Origin: an uncultured Oscillospiraceae bacterium
Lineage (GTDB): Bacteria > Bacillota > Clostridia > Oscillospirales > Ruminococcaceae
Assembly: GCA_900540595.1 (NCBI GenBank)
Contig: UQGL01000002.1
Coordinates: 1 to 64,000 of the forward strand
Length of the DNA: 64,000 nt
Reading direction: 5' to 3'
Shown here: in pieces, positions 1 through 7,997 of the stretch
How the letters are laid out: every line of letters starts with the position of its first letter
Numbering within the stretch: the first letter of the stretch is position 1
The notes under the pieces: generated by a model
Told to the model about the DNA's origin: nothing
The model's database searches: none
What the model saw: only the letters and a program-made list of their open reading frames with translations
Translations under genes and position numbers: made by a program

Positions 1-115
1 CGATCAGAAGCACTTTCTTTCCGGCCTGTGCCAGACCTATTCCCAAGTTCGCACAAGTTGTTGTTTTGCCAACGCCGCCTTTCTGGTTGGCGATGGCGAT
101 GATTTGCGTGTTCAA
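1..115 (-). CDS. ParA-family ATPase, N-terminal fragment (runs off left edge)
   Basis: The minus strand reads 38 codons from a TTG start at 115-113 and continues past the window edge. The peptide contains a deviant Walker A box, [11 protein letters not shown], at residues 11-21, followed by a helix and the start of a beta strand ending LLI, which is the N-terminus of ParA/Soj partition ATPases. A strong ribosome site (GGAGGAGG, 5 nt before the TTG) fixes the start and supports a non-ATG codon. These ATPases segregate plasmids or integrative elements. The flanking DNA is clearly lower in GC than the rest of the window, and the neighbour upstream on this strand is a methyltransferase remnant common on clostridial mobile elements, so this is probably element-borne rather than the chromosomal Soj. 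Only the first domain segment is visible. Confidence 0.8.
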   Translation of the reverse strand, partial: MNTQIIAIANQKGGVGKTTTCANLGIGLAQAGKKVLLI

Positions 116-165
116 ATAAACCTCCTCCTTCTACAAAAAATATCCCTATTCCGAAAAATAGGGAT

Positions 166-203
166 GAAAAAAGCCGCTTACTCAAATAAATGAATAAACG
201 GCT
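166..203 (-). terminator. Rho-independent terminator behind the RumA-like fragment
   Basis: On the minus strand a 13-bp stem (arms 172-184 and 191-203, with two G-U type pairs) is followed by a run of T (166-172). It lies 31 bases past the stop of the methyltransferase fragment. A second small hairpin (arms 142-150 and 157-165, 9 bp perfect) sits between it and the ParA ribosome site and may belong to the ParA leader. Confidence 0.65.
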
Positions 204-234
204 ATGTAAGAAATATTCGATTGTAAGTAAAGTT

Positions 235-585
235 TTATATCACTGCAAAATAACGAAGTGCATCTTTGATTGCTTCTACCTTTTCTGGTGTCGGATGTTT
301 CCTCGGCTGTTTCAATTCTTCTACCGCATTAGGAGCATCATACATCGGCAATCCCAAATTTCGCTTTACCTCTGCGATATATGCGGTATGTACCTTGAAG
401 CCGTATTTCGCTTCTATGTACTCCTTAATCATTTTGTAGGTCACTTTTTCTTTGGGCTTATACGCTTCGGCTCTTTTAGCAATACTATCTACCGGAATCT
501 TGCCCTCGCCCTCTCCAAACTCCACATCAATGTGGATATAACTGTCGGCTTTTTTGTGGGATAAAAGAACTACCGTCTCAACGGG
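235..585 (-). pseudogene. RumA/RlmD-like 23S rRNA (uracil-5-)-methyltransferase, C-terminal remnant
   Basis: About 116 codons on the minus strand match, from memory, the tail of the RumA-like RNA methyltransferases carried by Clostridiales integrative elements: the end of the methyltransferase fold (VETVVLLSHKK, just after the usual catalytic region) followed by an appended domain containing GEGEGKIPVDSIAKRAEAYK and NLGLPMYDAPNAVEELK. The upstream 300 or so codons, including the SAM-binding motifs and catalytic cysteine, are missing because the sequence switches near 580-586 to a chromosomal radical SAM gene on the other strand. The open frame does continue upstream, but only as antisense of that gene. 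Low GC compared with the rest of the window. Either a deletion/rearrangement scar at the edge of an element or an assembly join. Confidence 0.6.
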
Positions 586-1539
586 TATATCCATGCCAAG
601 ACGATCCCAGGCGCGGACCCGGCGCTGGTGGAAAAGATTGGACTGCTGGCCGATCGCCTGTCGGTCAATATCGAGCTGCCCAGCGAGGCAAGCCTGAACA
701 CGCTTGCCCCGGATAAGAAAAAAACTGCGATCCTGCGCCCTATGGGACAGATCGCAGTGCAGAGCGCGCAGAGCAAAAAGGAGATGGTACTTTACCGCGG
801 TGCAAAGGCGTTTGCACCGGCCGGGCAAAGCACTCAGATGATCATTGGCGCAACGCCGGAGACCGATCGCCACATCATGGATCTGACGGAAGGACTTTAC
901 CGAAAATACGCCCTGCGGCGGGTGTTTTACTCCGCCTATCTGCCGGTTGTGGAGGACCGCCGCCTGCCGGCGCTGCACACAGCCCCGCCCCTGCTGCGGG
1001 AGCATCGGCTCTATCAGGCGGACTGGCTGCTGCGGTACTACCATTTTTCGGCACAGGAGCTGCTGACCGAGGAGGAACCGAATTTTGACCCCTATCTCGA
1101 CCCCAAGTGTACCTGGGCCGTGCGCCACCCGGAATTTTTCCCGGTGGAGGTCAACACAGCCGGCAAGGAGGAACTGCTGCGGGTGCCGGGCATCGGCCCT
1201 AAGAGCGCTATCCGCATCCTGCAGGCGCGGCGCACCCAGAACCTCGGCATGGCAGAGCTGAAGCGCATCGGCGTAGTGCTGAAGCGGGCGCAGTATTTCA
1301 TCACCTGCCGCGGCAAGGCGGCTGCCCGCGGCACCCGCGCCGAGATCGCCGGTGCTCTGCTGGACCCCAAGGCGTTCAGCGTGGGGATGCAGCAGCTTTC
1401 GCTGGATGATTTTGTACCCAAGGCGCTGCCGGATGCTGCCCCGGCCGTGCAAAAGCTGGCCGCCCGCGGCATGGCGGCGGATACAGCCGCAAAAACTGTG
1501 CGGCAGGAGGCGCTGCAATGTCTTACCAAGCGCATGTGA
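583..1539 (+). pseudogene. Putative DNA modification/repair radical SAM protein, 5'-truncated
   Basis: The plus-strand frame is recognisable from about 583 (GYIHAKTIPGADP) to the stop at 1539, roughly 318 codons, while the family (TIGR03916-type) usually has about 420. The missing 100 residues include the N-terminal CxxxCxxC cluster site, so no catalytic product is possible as written. Retained are the SAM-barrel segments (LADRLSVNIELPSE, STQMIIGATPETD) and a C-terminal helix-hairpin-helix (VNTAGKEELLRVPGIG, about 1150-1200) typical of DNA binding. An internal GTG at 628 could give a 303-residue product but would lack the cluster. Its last 22 bases overlap the partner gene, as is usual for this pair. 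The break coincides with the change of base composition at about 580. Confidence 0.75.
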
Positions 1540-2291
1540 CCGATGTGGCCTACTGCTATGACGGCAGCTTTGCGGGCTTCCTCTGCTGCGTGTTTGAAAG
1601 CTACGCGCGCAGAGAGATCCCGGCGGAGGTCTGCCCGCCTGAGGAGGGTCAGCTGAATTTTTTCGGTGCGCGGGACATCCCGACGGACCCGCAGCGCGCG
1701 CGGCGGGTGGCAGCCGGGCTGGAGCGGCTGGGCGCACAGGTGAAGGACTGCATCACAACGGGCTTTCTCTCCACGGAGGGCGGCAAGGATCTGACGCTGC
1801 TGCGCTTTGCACGGCTCTGCTTTGAGCAAGGGCCCCGGGCGGCGCAGATGCTGGGAAACCCCGATGCGGCTGCGGCCTTTGCCCTTGCGCGGGCGGTCAG
1901 CAATGAGGCCTGCAAATGTATTGAATTTATCCGGTTTGAACAGCGGGACGATATGCTGGGCGCGGTCATCCACCCGAAGCATCAGGTGCTGCCGCTGTTG
2001 CGGGGGCATTTCTGCAGCCGCCTGCCCGATGACGATTTTCTGATCTTTGACGCCGCCCACGGAACGGCGCTGGTGCGCCGCAGCGGCCGGGTGCAGTATC
2101 TGACCATGGAACGGTACACGCCCGGCACCGATGCCGGGGAGTTGGACTGGCAGCGGCTCTGGAAGCGGTTTTTTAAGGCGCTTACGATCGAGGAACGGCG
2201 CAATGAAAAGGCCCAGATGAACCATGTACAGAAGCGGTTCTGGAAAGATATGGTGGAGATGCAGGGGGATTTGCCTTCCCCCCTGGAGTGA
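1518..2291 (+). CDS. TIGR03915-family putative DNA repair protein (DUF4130)
   Basis: 257 residues starting MSYQAHVTDVAYCYDGSFAG, which is the typical opening of the small partner encoded beside the radical SAM DNA-modification protein. The middle (FIRFEQRDDMLGAVIHPKH, LPLLRGHF) resembles the DUF4130 region, and the end is basic and helical (ALTIEERRNEKAQMNH). The start overlaps the preceding gene by 22 bases, a sign of translational coupling. The pair is widespread in Firmicutes and predicted to act together in DNA repair or uracil/lesion processing, but its reaction is not established. Here the partner is truncated, so this gene may be transcribed without a working companion. Confidence 0.8.
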   Translation: MSYQAHVTDVAYCYDGSFAGFLCCVFESYARREIPAEVCPPEEGQLNFFGARDIPTDPQRARRVAAGLERLGAQVKDCITTGFLSTEGGKDLTLLRFARLCFEQGPRAAQMLGNPDAAAAFALARAVSNEACKCIEFIRFEQRDDMLGAVIHPKHQVLPLLRGHFCSRLPDDDFLIFDAAHGTALVRRSGRVQYLTMERYTPGTDAGELDWQRLWKRFFKALTIEERRNEKAQMNHVQKRFWKDMVEMQGDLPSPLE

Positions 2292-2295
2292 GGCA

Positions 2296-2688
2296 CTATT
2301 CGTAGTCATACTCCGGGTTGGCGGCCTGATATTCGGTCAGCCAGCGCAGAAGCCGCTCGGTGTCGGCGCAGCTCATGCGGCCGGTGTCGGCCAGCGCCCG
2401 CACCATGGCGCGAATATCGCCGCCGTACAGGGTCTGCAGATGGGCTTGACTGACGGCACCGCAATAGGTCAGGCGGCGCACCAGCGGCGTGTAGAGATTT
2501 TTGTTGCCCTGCTTTTCGGTGCGGACGAACTTCTTTTTTTCAAGACGGAGCAAAAAATTGAGCAGCGTAGAGTCTGCCCAGCTGCATGCGGGCGGCAGCT
2601 GCGCGGCGATCTCGCGCCGGGTGGCGGCGCGGCTGCACGCCCAGAGGGCTGCCATGACCTGTTCCTCACTGCGGGAAAGCTGTTCCAT
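2296..2688 (-). CDS. BlaI/MecI-family winged-helix repressor
   Basis: 130 residues from ATG 2688, chosen because AGGGAGG lies 7-8 bases upstream; the frame is open further but has no other ribosome site. The N-terminal winged helix (LSRSEEQVMAALWA, then STLLNFLLRLEKKKFVRTEKQG around residues 41-62) is characteristic of BlaI/MecI repressors, which bind TTACA-N2-TGTAA dyads and control beta-lactam or copper genes. Three such dyads lie in its own upstream region, so autoregulation is likely. There is no BlaR1-type protease sensor next door, and the gene is divergent from serC. The target genes are therefore unknown; the family assignment is firm, the physiological role is not. Confidence 0.85.
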   Translation of the reverse strand: MEQLSRSEEQVMAALWACSRAATRREIAAQLPPACSWADSTLLNFLLRLEKKKFVRTEKQGNKNLYTPLVRRLTYCGAVSQAHLQTLYGGDIRAMVRALADTGRMSCADTERLLRWLTEYQAANPEYDYE

Positions 2689-2735
2689 ATAGACCTCCCT
2701 GCGGACGGTGTCGTCCGGAATGAATGAGATATATT

Positions 2736-2861
2736 TTACAAATGTAATAGATAACCATAAATATATTTTACATCTGTGGAAGATATAAATGCAATAGAAA
2801 ATGTTGCACAAATTTTACGGCTGAAAATATACGGACAGGCAGAAAGCTTTTACAAATGTAG
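2736..2861 (-). promoter_or_regulatory. blaI-type control region: three operator dyads and two minus-strand promoters
   Basis: Operators of the BlaI form: 2736-2747 (TTACAAATGTAA, perfect), 2768-2779 (TTACA with a degenerate right half) and 2850-2861 (TTACAAATGTAG). On the minus strand TTGCAT-18-TAAAAT (2765-2794) has the second dyad over its -10 box and the first dyad just downstream of the predicted start; TTGTAA-18-TATATT (2826-2855) has the third dyad over its -35 box. This layout fits repression of the regulator by itself. Confidence 0.65.
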
Positions 2862-2946
2862 TACATAGTGTTCTTGATAGAAAAACATTTAGTCACAACA
2901 CAGAAACACACCCGGAATTTTGCGCCATTTTTGTAAGTTTGCCCGC

Positions 2947-3029
2947 TTGCCGGGTCGGCGGCAGGCTCCTATAATAAATGACATACCGCAACGGCGCGGC
3001 AGATGCGATCCGCCGTGCGCGGGTCGCAT
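2947..3029 (+). promoter_or_regulatory. serC promoter and leader hairpin
   Basis: TTGCCG (2947-2952), 17-bp spacer, TATAAT (2970-2975). The leader of about 75 bases holds an 11-bp stem with one wobble pair (3003-3013 with 3019-3029) but no T-run, so it is not an obvious terminator. I see no T-box motif here. The ribosome site TAGGAGGAAG follows directly before serC. Confidence 0.55.
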
Positions 3030-3055
3030 TTCATTTACTGTAGGAGGAAGTTAAG

Positions 3056-4150
3056 ATGGCTAGAGTTTACAATTTCAGCGCCGGCCCTTCGATGCTGCCG
3101 GAGGCTGTTCTGAAAACGGCACAGGCGGAGCTGCTGGACTACCACGGTTCCGGCATGAGCGTGATGGAGATGAGCCACCGCAGTAAATGGTTTGATGAGA
3201 TCATCAACAACACCGAGGCTGCCATGCGCCGGGTGCTGAACATCCCCGACAACTATAAGGTGGGCTTTTTTCAGGGCGGCGCGACCCAGCAGTTTGCGAT
3301 GGTGCCGCTGAACTTTATGAAAACCGGCACGGCAGACTACCTTGTGACCGGCAATTTCAGCAAAAAAGCTGCTGAGGAGGCCGCTAAGTTCGGTACGGCC
3401 CGCATTGCCGCCAGCAGCAAGGACAAGAACTTTACCTATATCCCCGATGTGAACGGCATTGACTACGACCCCAACGCCAGCTACATCCATATCTGCCAGA
3501 ACAATACGATCTTCGGCACGAAATACCGCGATGTGCCGCAGGTGGACGGCGTTCCCCTGATTGCAGACATGAGCTCGATGATCTGCTCGGAGCCGGTGGA
3601 TGTGAGCAAATACGGTGCGATCTACTTCGGCGTGCAGAAGAACATCGCACCGGCCGGCATGGCGGTGGCCATCATCCGTGAGGATCTGCTGGGCGGCGCA
3701 GCCAAGGGCCTGACCCCCGACAGCCTGCCCACAATGATGAACTACACCACCCTGCTGAACGCCGACAGTATGTACAACACCCCGCCGTGCTGGTGCATCT
3801 ACATGACCGGCCTGGTCATGGATTACCTTGAGCATGAGGTGGGCGGCCTTGAAAACATGAAGAAGATCAACGCCGCCAAGGCGAAGGTGCTGTACGATTA
3901 TCTGGACGGGCAGGACTTTTACCGCAACCCGGTGCAGAAGGAATACCGCAGCATGATGAATGTGACCTTCACCAGCCCCGATGCCGACACCGACAAGGCG
4001 TTCTGCGCCGCCGCTGCAGAGGCAGGCTTTGTGAACCTGAAGGGGCACCGCCTTGTCGGCGGTATGCGCGCCTCCATCTACAACGCCATGCCGCCGGAGG
4101 GCATCGACAAGCTGGTCGATTTCATGGAGAAGTTCCGCAAAGAACATTGA
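3056..4150 (+). CDS. serC: Phosphoserine aminotransferase
   Basis: 364 residues, the usual length for SerC. It converts 3-phosphohydroxypyruvate and glutamate to phosphoserine (second step of serine synthesis) and can also act in pyridoxal phosphate synthesis. Visible features: N-terminal YNFSAGPSMLPE, the substrate/cofactor loop QGGATQQF (73-80), and the PLP lysine K195 in FGVQKNIAPAG; the C-terminus has GHRLVGGMRASIYNAMP. The start is fixed by AGGAGGAAG 7 bases upstream. It is followed after 104 bases by serA on the same strand, so the first two steps of the pathway are adjacent; no serB-type phosphatase is next to them, although several HAD proteins of unknown substrate occur in the window. 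Confidence 0.97.
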   Translation: MARVYNFSAGPSMLPEAVLKTAQAELLDYHGSGMSVMEMSHRSKWFDEIINNTEAAMRRVLNIPDNYKVGFFQGGATQQFAMVPLNFMKTGTADYLVTGNFSKKAAEEAAKFGTARIAASSKDKNFTYIPDVNGIDYDPNASYIHICQNNTIFGTKYRDVPQVDGVPLIADMSSMICSEPVDVSKYGAIYFGVQKNIAPAGMAVAIIREDLLGGAAKGLTPDSLPTMMNYTTLLNADSMYNTPPCWCIYMTGLVMDYLEHEVGGLENMKKINAAKAKVLYDYLDGQDFYRNPVQKEYRSMMNVTFTSPDADTDKAFCAAAAEAGFVNLKGHRLVGGMRASIYNAMPPEGIDKLVDFMEKFRKEH

Positions 4151-4197
4151 TTTGCCGCACGGAAGCAGCCTGTTAAAGGCTTGCAGCGCAGGGCTGA

Positions 4198-4221
4198 GGG
4201 CCGGACATGTCCGGCCCCTAC
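4198..4221 (+). repeat. Partial copy of the 86-bp two-hairpin repeat (right arm only)
   Basis: A 20-bp perfect palindrome centred on CATG plus the CTAC end, identical to the right arm of the copy at 20557-20642. The left arm is missing or unrecognisable. It lies between serC and serA. Confidence 0.6.
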
Positions 4222-4254
4222 AAAGCATAATAAGGGGAACAGGGAGTTATATAT

Positions 4255-5415
4255 ATGTACACGATCAAAACTTTGAACGCTATCTCGCCGGTTGGGCTGG
4301 CCAAGCTGCCTGCCAACCAGTTTGAAATTGACAACGAGGCCGCCGCGCCGCAGGGTATTCTGGTGCGCAGCGCCGATATGCATGAGACGCCGCTGCCCGA
4401 CAGCCTGCTGGCGATCGCCCGCGCAGGTGCCGGCACGAACAATATCCCGGTCGAGGAATGCACCAGTGCCGGTATCGTGGTGTTCAACACCCCCGGTGCC
4501 AACGCCAACGCCGTGGCAGAGCTGGTCATCGGCGCGCTGGTGGCGGGCAGCCGCAATCTGGTCGATGCTGTCAACTGGGTGCAGACCCTCAAGGGGCGCG
4601 ACACGATTGCCAAGGACGTGGAGAAGGGCAAAAAAGTATTTGTCGGCCCCGAGCTGCGCGGCAAGACGCTGGGCGTCATCGGTCTGGGTGCCATCGGTGC
4701 CCGCGTGGCCAATGCCGCCGTGGCGCTGGGCATGGAGGTCCTCGGCTATGACCCCTACATTTCGATTGACGCCGCATGGAGCCTCTCCCGCAGTGTGCAG
4801 CACTGTGTCACGCTGGGCGATATGCTGCCCCGCTGCGACTACCTGACCATCCATGTCCCCTACCTGCCCACGACCCGCCACACGATCAACGCCCAGACGC
4901 TGGCCATGTGCAAGGACGGTGTCCGTGTGCTGAACTATGCCCGCGGGGAGCTGGTGGACAACGCGGCCCTGCTGGACGCGCTGAACAGCGGCAAGGTCGC
5001 GCAGTATTTCTGCGACTTCCCCACCGAGGAGCTGCTGGGCGTCAAGGGTGTATGCTGCACGCCGCATCTGGGTGCAAGCACGCCCGAGAGCGAGACGAAC
5101 TGCGCCGTGATGGCCGCCGCCGAGCTGAGCGATTACCTCAAGAACGGCAACATTACCCATAGCGTCAACCTGCCGGATGTCAGCCAGCCCCGCGTCAGCG
5201 GCCGCCGCATCTGCATGATCCACAAGAACACCCCGGGTGCGATCTCGGCCATCACCGGTGTGCTGACCGAGGCCCATCTGAACATTGAGAACATGGTCAA
5301 CAAGAGCAAGAAGGATGTTGCCTACACCCTGCTGGATGTGACCGGCAATGTGACGGGGGATCTGGCAGTGCAGCTGCGCGCCATCGAATCTGCGATCCGC
5401 GTGCGGGTGCTGTAA
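4255..5415 (+). CDS. serA: D-3-phosphoglycerate dehydrogenase (short ACT form)
   Basis: 386 residues. Oxidises 3-phosphoglycerate to phosphohydroxypyruvate with NAD+, the entry step of serine synthesis. The nucleotide-binding loop GLGAIG is at 143-148; the catalytic arginine region NYARGELVDNAALLDAL and the histidine in CTPHLGAST follow. Residues about 316-386 form a C-terminal ACT domain (RICMIHKNTPGAISAITGVL), the module that lets serine inhibit the family. It lacks the large intervening domain of long forms. The ATG follows a weak GGGAG site; the gene is likely cotranscribed with serC, and a terminator follows 31 bases after the stop. Confidence 0.95.
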   Translation: MYTIKTLNAISPVGLAKLPANQFEIDNEAAAPQGILVRSADMHETPLPDSLLAIARAGAGTNNIPVEECTSAGIVVFNTPGANANAVAELVIGALVAGSRNLVDAVNWVQTLKGRDTIAKDVEKGKKVFVGPELRGKTLGVIGLGAIGARVANAAVALGMEVLGYDPYISIDAAWSLSRSVQHCVTLGDMLPRCDYLTIHVPYLPTTRHTINAQTLAMCKDGVRVLNYARGELVDNAALLDALNSGKVAQYFCDFPTEELLGVKGVCCTPHLGASTPESETNCAVMAAAELSDYLKNGNITHSVNLPDVSQPRVSGRRICMIHKNTPGAISAITGVLTEAHLNIENMVNKSKKDVAYTLLDVTGNVTGDLAVQLRAIESAIRVRVL

Positions 5416-5446
5416 ACCTGCCGGAAAACGACCGCCAAATGTATAA

Positions 5447-5475
5447 AACCGTCTGCTGCCCGGCAGGCGGTTTTT
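5447..5475 (+). terminator. Terminator of serC-serA
   Basis: 10-bp stem (5447-5456 with 5463-5472, one wobble pair), 6-base loop, then a T-run from 5471. Confidence 0.8.
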
Positions 5476-5585
5476 GTTGTCTTTGCCCAAAAACCAAACA
5501 AATCAACCCAATCGCCCCAATACTGCTTTTTTTGCGCGGGGTTTTATGGTAAAATCTATGAGAAATCAAAAAGGAGGGCGGCATC

Positions 5586-6416
5586 ATGACCAATGCGCCG
5601 AAAACCGTATTAGCCATCCATGATCTGCCGGGGTTCGGCCGGGCGGCGCTGTCTGTCATCGTACCGGTGCTTTCGGCGCTGGGGGTGCAGACGGTCGCAC
5701 TGCCCACGGCGGTGCTGTCCACCCACACGGGTGGGCTGGGTGCCCCCGCCAGGCTGGCGGATCCGGCCTACGGCCCTGCGGCGCTGGCCCATTACCATCG
5801 GCTCGGGGTCAAGTTCGACTGCATCTACTCAGGTTATCTGGCTGATGCCGCGCAGGCAAAGCTGGTGCAGCAGGCCTTTGCGCTGTGGCCCCGCGCCTTC
5901 AAGGTCGTGGATCCCGTGCTAGGGGACGGCGGCCGGCTGTACAGCGGTCTGGGGGCGGATATGGTCCCCGCCATGTACGACCTGTGCAGCCACGCTGATC
6001 TGATCGTGCCCAATGTGACCGAGGCTGCGCTGCTGCTGGGCGATCCGCTGCCCGGTGTGGGCAGTGCCGAGCAGGCAGCGGCTCAGGCGGCCCGGCTGAC
6101 CCGCATTGCGCCGCAGGTGGTCGTCACGGGGGTGGCGGGCCTCGGCGGCGGACGGTACATAGGCTGCGTGGGTGCATCGCGCGGCGGCGAGGGCTATGCG
6201 GTCAAGACGCCGCTGCAGCCGCGGATGTTCCACGGCACGGGGGATATTTTTGCCTCGGTGCTGGTGGGGCGCATCCTGCAGGGCAATGTGCCGCAGGCTG
6301 CCGTGCAGGCCGCCGCTGCCTTTGTGGCAGAGTGTATCCGTCAGACCCCTGAGGGTGCGGACGAGCGGCTGGGCGTCTGGCTGGAAACCGCCTTGCCGAA
6401 ATTGAGGCAGGAGTAA
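5586..6416 (+). CDS. Pyridoxal/pyridoxamine kinase (PdxK/PdxY-like, ribokinase fold)
   Basis: 276 residues. Family members phosphorylate pyridoxal, pyridoxamine or pyridoxine in B6 salvage using ATP. Seen: N-terminal LAIHDLPGFGRAAL, the GYLADAAQ segment, VVDPVLGDGGRLYSG in the middle and the C-terminal ATP/anion-hole loop HGTGDIFASVLVG. The GTGD aspartate is the catalytic base in this fold. A TAAAAT box (5550-5555) lies upstream but I could not find a convincing -35 box; the ribosome site is AGGAGGG. It is followed at 27 bases by trmL, so the two may be cotranscribed. Substrate preference cannot be read from sequence. Confidence 0.85.
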   Translation: MTNAPKTVLAIHDLPGFGRAALSVIVPVLSALGVQTVALPTAVLSTHTGGLGAPARLADPAYGPAALAHYHRLGVKFDCIYSGYLADAAQAKLVQQAFALWPRAFKVVDPVLGDGGRLYSGLGADMVPAMYDLCSHADLIVPNVTEAALLLGDPLPGVGSAEQAAAQAARLTRIAPQVVVTGVAGLGGGRYIGCVGASRGGEGYAVKTPLQPRMFHGTGDIFASVLVGRILQGNVPQAAVQAAAAFVAECIRQTPEGADERLGVWLETALPKLRQE

Positions 6417-6443
6417 AAAATAAACAAACAGGACTGTGAATGT

Positions 6444-6953
6444 ATGCCAACCTTAAACATTGTACTGGTCGAGCCGCAGATCCCGCAGAATTCCGGCAAC
6501 ATTGCGCGCACCTGCGCGGTGACGGGCGCACGGCTGCACATGGTAGGCCCGATGGGCTTTGCCGTGGACGACAAAAAATTGAAGCGCGCCGGGCTTGACT
6601 ACTGGCACCAGCTTGATATAACATATTATCAGGATCTGGCGGAGTTTTTTGCCAAAAACAAAGGCCCGTTTTTTTATTTTACATCCAAAGGCCCGCGCCG
6701 CCATGTGGATGTGAGTTACCCCGACGGCGCCTATCTCGTCTTTGGGCGGGAGGATGCCGGGCTGCCGGAGGAACTGCTGGCCGCCCATGAAGCAGATTGT
6801 GTGCGTATGCCCATGCGCCGGGGCGAGCGCTGCCTGAACCTGTCCAACGCGGTGGCGGTGGGTGTGTATGAAGCGCTGCGCCAATGGGATTTTGCCGATT
6901 TGGAAACCCACGGGCAGTTGACCCGCTATGAATGGAGTGAGGATGTAAAATGA
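6444..6953 (+). CDS. trmL: tRNA (cytidine(34)-2'-O)-methyltransferase
   Basis: 169 residues, a standard SPOUT-class length. The family methylates the ribose of wobble C34/U34 in tRNA-Leu. Motif 1 NIVLVEPQIPQNSGNIART is at the N-terminus, motif 2 LVFGREDAGLPEELL and motif 3 CLNLSNAVAVGVYEAL form the SAM-binding trefoil knot. The stop overlaps the next start by four bases (ATGA), so the DegV gene is translationally coupled. Confidence 0.95.
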   Translation: MPTLNIVLVEPQIPQNSGNIARTCAVTGARLHMVGPMGFAVDDKKLKRAGLDYWHQLDITYYQDLAEFFAKNKGPFFYFTSKGPRRHVDVSYPDGAYLVFGREDAGLPEELLAAHEADCVRMPMRRGERCLNLSNAVAVGVYEALRQWDFADLETHGQLTRYEWSEDVK

Positions 6954-7852
6954 GCAAGATCGGTTTTTTGACGGATTCCTGTTCCGATATTCCGCAGGAG
7001 CTTGCGGACAAGTACGGCATCGAGGTCGTGGGCTTTCCCATCAACCTTGACGGTGTTGAGTACATGGAGCGCAAGGACTTTACGAACGACCAGTTCTACC
7101 AGATGATGCGCGATGCGCAGGGCGTGCCGACCACCGCGGCCATCACCCAGCTGCAGTTCTGTGATATTTATGCCCGCTATGTCGATGAGGGCTATACCGA
7201 TCTGGTCTACCTGAGCATCAACGCCGGCGGCTCCAGCACCTATAACAACGCCGTCAAGGCCATCGAGCTGCTTGAGGAGGAGCGCCCCGGCTTCACAATG
7301 AAGATCCAGGTCATCGACAGCCAGAATTATTCGATGCCCTACGGCTGGTATTTCTGCGAGTGCGCCCGCAAGGTGCGCAACGGCGGTGAGCTGGCCGCCT
7401 GTGTGGGCGAGCTGAAGCAGAAGCTGGACTGCGTAGAGATCTGCCTTGCTGCCTACAGCCTGAAGCAGATGAAAAAGTCCGGCCGCGTCAGTGCTGCCGC
7501 CGCAGTGGTGGGTGATCTGCTGGGCATCCGCCCCATCATCAGCCTGAACGCCGGTGTCTCGAAGGTCGAGGCAAAGGTGCGCGGCGATGCCGCCGTGCCT
7601 GCTGCCATGCTGAAATGGGTCGAGAGCCGCGTGGATTCGATGAAGGACACCCCCTACATGGTGGCCTACACCTCCAGCACTGCCAAGCGGGATGAGCTGG
7701 CCAAGCTTTGCAGAAAGGCGTTCGGCCATCCGCCGCTGATCGTGTTCCAGCTTGGCGGCGTTGTCAGCGCCAACACCGGCCCCGATGCCATTGCCATCGT
7801 CTATGAAGGGCACCCCCGCAACCTTGAGGCGTATGCGCCGCAGCTGCCGTAA
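6950..7852 (+). CDS. DegV-family fatty-acid-binding protein
   Basis: 300 residues. DegV/FakB proteins bind a fatty acid and present it to the FakA kinase for incorporation into phospholipid. The N-terminus IGFLTDSCSDIPQELADKYG is the classic DegV opening, followed by the fatty-acid-contact loops GVPTTAAIT and YLSINAGGSSTYNNA, and RVSAAAAVVGDLLGIRPII in the second domain. The start overlaps trmL by four bases. No fakA lies in the window. A terminator with a short T-run follows at 7947-7978. Confidence 0.93.
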   Translation: MSKIGFLTDSCSDIPQELADKYGIEVVGFPINLDGVEYMERKDFTNDQFYQMMRDAQGVPTTAAITQLQFCDIYARYVDEGYTDLVYLSINAGGSSTYNNAVKAIELLEEERPGFTMKIQVIDSQNYSMPYGWYFCECARKVRNGGELAACVGELKQKLDCVEICLAAYSLKQMKKSGRVSAAAAVVGDLLGIRPIISLNAGVSKVEAKVRGDAAVPAAMLKWVESRVDSMKDTPYMVAYTSSTAKRDELAKLCRKAFGHPPLIVFQLGGVVSANTGPDAIAIVYEGHPRNLEAYAPQLP

Positions 7853-7884
7853 TTTCCGGTTCACGGGCGGCAGCGGCACAGCCG

Positions 7885-7927
7885 CCCCTCATCCGGCCTT
7901 CGGCCACCTTTCCCCAAAGGGGAAGGC
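7885..7927 (+). repeat. Half copy of the CCCCTCATCCGG palindromic repeat
   Basis: Begins CCCCTCATCCGG, contains two small hairpins and ends GGGGAAGGC. The same arrangement forms the right end of the larger inverted repeats at 26287-26485 and 61316-61471. Confidence 0.6.
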
Positions 7928-7946
7928 AAATAAGAAAAAAGAAATT

Positions 7947-7978
7947 CCCCGCAAGCCTTGCAACAGCCTGCGGGGTTT
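7947..7978 (+). terminator. Terminator of the pdxK-trmL-degV run
   Basis: 7-bp GC stem (7947-7953 with 7969-7975) followed by TTTGC. It overlaps the promoter of the queT riboswitch, so its T-run is short and termination may be incomplete. Confidence 0.45.
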
Positions 7979-7986
7979 GCTATAAT
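7958..7986 (+). promoter_or_regulatory. Promoter of the queT riboswitch transcript
   Basis: TTGCAA (7958-7963), 17-bp spacer, TATAAT (7981-7986); transcription would start a few bases before the aptamer. Confidence 0.65.
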
Positions 7987-7997
7987 ACAAATTTGTT

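Noticed and set aside
1092..2309. 405-residue minus-strand frame over the TIGR03915 gene, and the 5' extension of the RumA-like frame to 1737
   Set aside because: Both are antisense to conserved coding sequence and have no recognisable domain; only the part below about 585 of the second is real.
3003..3029. Leader hairpin of serC as a riboswitch or T-box
   Set aside because: No T-box motif, no terminator T-run and no known aptamer pattern.
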